From positions 149,381,405-149,445,404 of the forward strand of contig OX422221.1 of assembly GCA_949130495.1 (NCBI GenBank): DNA of 64,000 bases, read 5' to 3'. Below the pieces are notes generated by a model. It made no database searches. It worked only from the letters and a program-made list of their open reading frames with translations, and had not been told where the DNA came from. How positions within the stretch are numbered: position 1 is the stretch's first letter; every line of letters starts with the position of its first letter. The translations under genes and the position numbers were made by a program. Source of the DNA: Sambucus nigra (taxonomy: Eukaryota; Streptophyta; Magnoliopsida; Dipsacales; Adoxaceae). Positions 59,052 to 64,000 of this stretch are shown here, piece by piece.

Positions 59052-61937
59052 TTAGAAAGATACCTTATAGTACTCCTCAATATAATCATAAATACTGGTC
59101 CCTTTCCTCCGCACAACACAAACAGCATGATAACATGGAAAACATCTAATCTGCCAACTCTTACAAGAACAAGTCCTTTCTCCTAAGTCAAATGTTGCTC
59201 GCACTTCTGAATGAACTTCAAATACATTTTGACTTGAGCGACTAATAGTCCAATATCGGCTTTTATTCCAATTTTCATTCAGTAACTTTTGGAAAAAAGG
59301 ACATAGCTCATTTGTCCAAGAGTCAGACTCAACAAGTTTGTTTGCATTGAAATTCATAATCTTCACTCTCAATTTATCAACCATATTCATTACTGGTCAA
59401 TGCATTTCCTCCAATATCCATGAATTGAATGACTCCGCAACACTAGATGCCATGTCACCATAAAGTTTACCAGGGAAATATGCACATGACCAATTCTCGG
59501 GAGGCAAACTATCAATGAAATCGGCAATAGCAGCTCCTCCTTCCTTCTTCAATACTTCAATATTATTGTGAAATACATCTACTAAGACCTCATATGCACA
59601 AGACAAAAAATCTTTAACAATTTTATTTTGAAATCCAGCACAATTCCCACGAATTTTCTTTTTTATATTCCCTTGTAAATGATGTATATAGTAGGAATGT
59701 GTAGACAACGGGAAGACCCTCAAAACAGCTTCAAGTAATCCATTGTTTCGATCTGATATAAATGTTATGTTTCGATATTGCTCAACTACTGCACTATGAA
59801 AATTGACAAGAAACCACATCCAGTTATCTTCGGTTTCGGAATCAACAACAGCATATGCAACAGGAAAAAGTCCAAATATATTAAAATTAAAATAAATAAC
59901 ATATCCATGTACAACACTTTGTATATTGATGTTGCTGGCGCAGACCCTAAAACACATGGGAAATATATTATGTGTTTAATTTAAAATATTTGTAAATAAC
60001 AAGGCAAAACATAAAAATGTACCGTACACATGATAAAGATAAAAAGACATGCACGTTTACTTTCCAATCTCTTTCTTGGCTTTATTATTAGCAAGACTAA
60101 CATCAACATACACGCATAAAAATGTAAAGTACAGGTGAACTAAACAAAAACATTCAAAGGTACTTTACATTTTTAACATGTACTTTGCTTTATTATTACT
60201 AAATAACAACACCTATCTTCAAAGTACACGCATAAAAATAAAAAGTACACGTGAAATTAACAAAAATATTCACGTGTACTTGACATGTAAAATGCATGTA
60301 CTTTACTTAGTATTACACACAAAATCATTATCATCAAAGTACACACATAAAATGAAAAGTACACGTGAAATTAACAAAAACATTCATGTGTACTTGACAT
60401 GCACTATGCGTGTACTTTACTTAGTATTACACATAAAATCATCATCATCAAAGTACACGCATAAAAATGAAAAGTACACGTGAAATTAACAAAAACATTC
60501 ACGTGTACTTGACATGTACTATGCGTGTACTTGACTTAGTATTACACATAATAAGACATATCATGAAAATACACGCAAAAAAAATGAAAAGTACACGTGA
60601 ACTAAAACAAAGACCTTCAAAGGTATTTTATATTTTTATGCTTGTATTTTGACGATATGGAATGGAAAATACAAAATTTCAATGCAATACACAAAATAAA
60701 ATATTTACAATTAATTTACCATTGTTCCCATTCCTTGCCGTAGATGATAGTATTGTTCCACGGTAACGACTCTTCAAAAAGGCACCATCAAGAAATAAAA
60801 CAGGCCTGCATTATTGAAATCCATAAATACATCCTCTAAACATTACAAATATTCTCTTGAATTTTTTACTCTCATGTTCCACGTCAAGGATGCAATGCGA
60901 CCCAGGATTATACTGCAATAGAAGGTCATAATAATTATTCATTAATGCATAAGAAACCTTTTCATCACCATGTATATCAATAACATCCATCCCTTTCGCA
61001 CGCCATGCATGTTGATAAGCTATATCAAGATAATAATTCTTCATCATATCTCTAAATACATTAATTGGTCTCAATAGCGGGTTATCTCAAAGATCATCAG
61101 CTACAAATGTTCAAACCAACTTGGAGGCTATCATTTTGGCTGATGGACTACGAAAGACACCTCTACATGTATGCTCAGTATTCATTGCACGTATGTAAAA
61201 GTATCCATTTATTGTAGATAATGAAGGATGAATTCTCCACATGCAATTCTCAGTAGTCTTTTTAGAGCATTCAGCCGTCACTCGAGTTTTATCATTCTTC
61301 AACTACACATACTTGAACCTAACTTCAACGGCATACTTTCGCAATTTATCCCGAAATTACACTACACCTCCTTCAAAACACTACTGCTCATGACTTATAT
61401 AAGTCTTCCAATCATTCGAAAGATATACTTTCGACTTACTTGGCTCCACACCTCCAAGATAAAAGTCATTTTCAATGCAACTATTAAAATCATTTTTAGT
61501 GCCTGATGATAAAGACTCTAACCTCTGTGTATTTGTATCACCACTGTCAACCCTCTCAGAACTTGTATTACTGCAGTCAACCCCTTCAAAAATTCGATTA
61601 GAGCATTCAACCATTCACGACATGTATTACATGGAAATTCTAATGAATCAATGACATATATCCAAATGAAATTAGCTTTCACGATCAATTGGGACCGCAA
61701 CATACAACAAACATCGTTTTCACAAACCAACATGAACCGACATTCATCGCCAAACGAATACCTCAATGAAAAACTCCCGCTTCTCAAATTAGTAAACCTA
61801 ATACACAACTCATTGCATATGAAATCTAATGAGCTATCTTCAAATATTTCAATAAAAGCCACATTATCCAAATAACAACACCTTGCTATTACACTACTTA
61901 CCATAATGTCCTGCAGTAAAACAGAGACAAAAAACAT
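59052..61937 (-). pseudogene. MuDR-type transposase of the MULE
   Basis: Blocks in minus-strand order: an N-terminal PB1-like part (61518-61937, ELCIRFTN...RYSFGDECRFMLVCEND); a MuDR DNA-binding region (about 61111-61352, FRDKLRKYAVEVRFKYV then KNDKTRVTAEC...NCMWRIHPS); a helical linker (60811-61074, LLQYNPGSH); then LFLDGAFLKSRYRG with the first catalytic Asp (about 60740); an intron of ~780 bp full of repeats; then VAYAVVDSETEDNWMWFL and FISDRNNGLLEAV (second Asp), HHLQGNIKKK, SCAYEVLVDVF (where the usual Glu before Phe is Val), AESFNSWILEEM; and a SWIM finger CSCKSWQIRCFPCYH. Stops occur in every block. It would have cut and joined the element's ends. Confidence 0.8.
60010..60640. repeat. 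~115-bp tandem repeat of GTACACGC motifs in the transposase intron
   Basis: Units contain AAAGTACACGCATAAAA, GAAAAGTACACGTGAAATT, ACATTCACGTGTACTTGACATG, ATGCGTGTACTT and TTAGTATTACACA. The TAGTATTAC block sits at 60308, 60422 and 60537, giving 114-115 bp spacing. It lies inside the transposase intron. Confidence 0.9.
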
Positions 61938-62652
61938 TTACTTCAAGGTCAACAATTCTAAAAATGTGTGCAATAATTTAATGCATGAAATATCAAAATA
62001 TTTATTTATAATTAATATAAACTTACAGGAACTTTTTAAAAACCTATACATGAAGCAATAAAGCACACACATATTATCAAAAAATCAATCACGTGTACTT
62101 TATAAACAGGGTGTGTACTTTGAAAACTGATATCGAACTGGTTATTTCCGCTGGCACGGACCTATATCAATAAGTGATTCAATACCAAATCAAAATCAAG
62201 GACTCTTAAAATTATAATGAAACATCAATAATATTCATTCAACACATTCAACTAACAATTACAAATATTGATAAATATAACTTATTAATGAAGAATCCAA
62301 ACATAAATGCATAAAAAACACAAAATAAAAACATATACATATATAACATATAAAAAGCTATTCAATCACATGAATGAATATTACAATGAGTCTCTTGAAT
62401 GAAAACAAATGACATATACTTATTGTAATCGATCGAAAATAGAAAAATCAACTGCTGATAAAGATAAACTTACAAATGATATAGCCAAGTGATACAGGTA
62501 GAATCGATTAAGAACATTTTAATCGATTATAGGACATACGATCAAAGCATAAGATTGATGTTATTTTCGATTTCGGAGAATAGTCGTTATTTGCAGAGAA
62601 AACTTCAATAGCCTATTAGGTTTATATTTTTTTTAAATTGGGGGGTATTTAT
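61938..62652. other. Transposase 5' flank and right end of the MULE
   Basis: Noncoding. It has a small motif cluster at 62090-62120 and a GGTCCGTGCCAGCGG-type motif (62148-62162, minus strand). On the minus strand, ATAAATACCCC at the outer edge resembles a TATA-type promoter and matches the left side at 50034-50044. Confidence 0.45.
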
Positions 62653-64000
62653 TGTAACAACCCTCGCTTTTGAGATTTTATTTTATATTTAATCTGCTAA
62701 TTATAGTGATTAGATAAAGATGTTGATTTTTGGAGTAGGTATTAATTTAAGAAAGATAAGTTAATATCTACTATGATGTTGCATATTTACCGTATGTAGA
62801 GGTGAATTTTGCTATGTTATGTTTTATTATGTCATAAGAATTTAAAAATGACATTGGGATTAAAATGAAATAGGAACCTAAACTGAATTATAAAATCTCC
62901 AAATGATAATTGGGAGGGTTCCATTAGTTTCAGGAGGTTTGAGATAGTCAAAATGTGTTACACCTTATATTTTGAGGTTTTGGGCACTTTTGACTGGTTT
63001 TGGCATATCGCGTATTAGAAATCATTTTTTATTGCGGTATTGACATTTAAAGTGGAGACTTTTGTTTAAGGCCATGTTTTAGTCTTGTAAGCCTTCCATT
63101 TATTTTATTTCCCTTAAGATGATTCTAGCCCTAAAGGAGAGAGAGAGGAAGGGAATTTGTGGAGAAAGTGAGAGAGTGAAGATTGGTGGAGCTATCTTGC
63201 TTTCTTCTTCATCAAAATCTGAAGTTACAACCTTGAGGCAAGTTTTCTACTTGCTATTGTATGACTTAAGTAGAGTAATTTGCATTGATAGTTATGGTTA
63301 TGTATGGTGTATGGATAGTAGGGCTTTTTAGTGGATTCATCAGTTTAATTCCTTGGAGGTTGATTTGAATTGTTATTGGTATAGATTTTGGGTGTTGGAT
63401 GCATTTAAAATTAGTTGGTAGCAATAAATGATGGGGAGACTTGTTGTTGGAAGAGGAAGGGTTTTTGGGTCTGCTATGACTGGTCGACCGCGGGTCTAGG
63501 ACCGGTCGACCGGGCCTTCGGGGGAGGGCTCACTGCTTTCTGATTTTGATGTGCGGTCGACCACGGTCCATGACCGATCGATCGTCCCCTTTCCCTGGAC
63601 TTTCTGCTTTCCTACGAAGGTAAAGTTTTGAGATGCGGTCGACCGCGGCCTTGGACTGGTCGACCGGTCCCCTGCTTTTCACTCTTATACTTATTTTTGT
63701 TTCCTAGATTTCTTCTTTTAAATAGGAATTAGGAACCTTCTTGTATGAAGTAAAACTAAGATTTTAGAGTCCTAGTTGAGTTTGGTCGTTACCCTATAGT
63801 TGAGTGGGATCACTTGGGGTTAGTTCTGGGGTGCTTGAAGGGATACTTAGGTATCACTTCTCTTTTGGGTGAATTAGTTAAAGTTAGAGTTCTGAGCCCA
63901 TGTGTGGGGATGTTAGAATCCCTTTGGTGGAATGTAAAACCTTGGGTCTTATGAGACTTTGAGAAATGGTTTAGAGAATACCTTGGGACCTAATGTTATG
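62653..64000 (+). mobile_element. Partial LTR, fourth Tekay-related family, plus orientation
   Basis: Starts TGTAACAACCCTCGC, the same head as the minus-strand reading of the other LTRs here (TGTAAYA..C). It has the later GAGATAGTCAxAAxGTGT phrase at the same relative place, a donor-like GAG|GCAAGT at 63238, and a GGTCGACC array. It is cut by the window end. The 70-residue frame inside (63119-63331) is leader sequence, not a gene. Confidence 0.7.
63482..63665. repeat. Palindrome array, terminal LTR
   Basis: Three pairs of GGTCGACC-type sites: 63482/63504, 63555/63576 (the second is CGATCGATCG) and 63637/63658. Within each pair the spacing is 21-22 bp. Confidence 0.9.

Larger units (their letters stand above)
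49960..62652. mobile_element. Mutator-like element (MULE) with Ulp1-type protease gene, decayed
   Basis: Contains a minus-strand MuDR-type transposase (59052-61937) and a plus-strand multi-exon gene ending in a Ulp1/C48 protease (51855 to about 56760), a pairing known from ULP-carrying MULEs such as Arabidopsis Kaonashi. Borders are uncertain: no long terminal inverted repeat was found. A short inverted similarity exists between ATAAATACCCC at 50034-50044 and the reverse complement of the right edge at 62636-62652. The right edge abuts an LTR starting at 62653. Noncoding parts are filled with GCGTGTAC-type repeats. Confidence 0.75.

Overview
This is nuclear DNA of a flowering plant, probably a dicot. 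It is AT-rich and made almost entirely of transposable elements. I found no recognisable host housekeeping gene, no rRNA and no bona fide tRNA gene. The evidence is the set of plant-specific families present: Ty3/gypsy Tekay-type chromovirus, Ty3/gypsy Tat-type element, Ty1/copia SIRE-type and other copia remains, and a Mutator-like element (MULE) carrying a Ulp1-type protease gene.

Layout. 1-834: end of a ~168-bp satellite array. 835-5212: a Tekay-like LTR fragment joined to a deleted SIRE-type copia (broken gag, polypurine tract, candidate 3' LTR). 5213-9343: mostly anonymous DNA with two weak gene candidates. 9344-17968: a decayed minus-strand copia whose integrase/RT-linker region is split by a ~3-kb solo LTR (11469-14437), followed by a possible tRNA-derived SINE.

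17969-49005 is a three-level nest. Level 1 is a large gag/pol-less LTR element (LARD-like) with ~3.2-kb LTRs. Its left LTR is split by level 2, a Tat-type element (18619-40141, 431-bp LTRs, 5-bp duplication ATACC). The Tat pol gene is split between protease and RT by level 3, a complete Tekay chromovirus (26591-37528, ~3.0-kb LTRs, 5-bp duplication CATTA). All three lie on the minus strand. Both inner insertions have perfect target-site duplications. The Tat element also carries a spliced antisense additional ORF.

49960-62652 is a ~12.7-kb MULE. It has a multi-exon plus-strand gene ending in a Ulp1/C48 protease with His, Asp, Gln and Cys active-site positions visible, two other small plus-strand ORFs, and a minus-strand MuDR-type transposase with DNA-binding, DDE and SWIM regions. 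Its introns and spacers, but not its exons, are packed with copies of GCGTGTAC/GTACACGC, often as hairpins and 95-125-bp tandem units. 62653-64000 is the start of another Tekay-like LTR on the plus strand.

Most notable: (1) four related LTR families each carry, 0.8-1.2 kb from the LTR 5' end, an array of short palindromes spaced about 16-22 bp (21 bp exactly in one family). The palindrome sequence differs in every family, and a splice-donor-like site lies upstream in each. (2) The noncoding motif arrays of the MULE resemble, in layout, the VANC-target motif arrays of Arabidopsis VANDAL elements. Every pol, gag and transposase reading frame seen here is broken by nonsense codons or homopolymer frameshifts, so no element looks autonomous.
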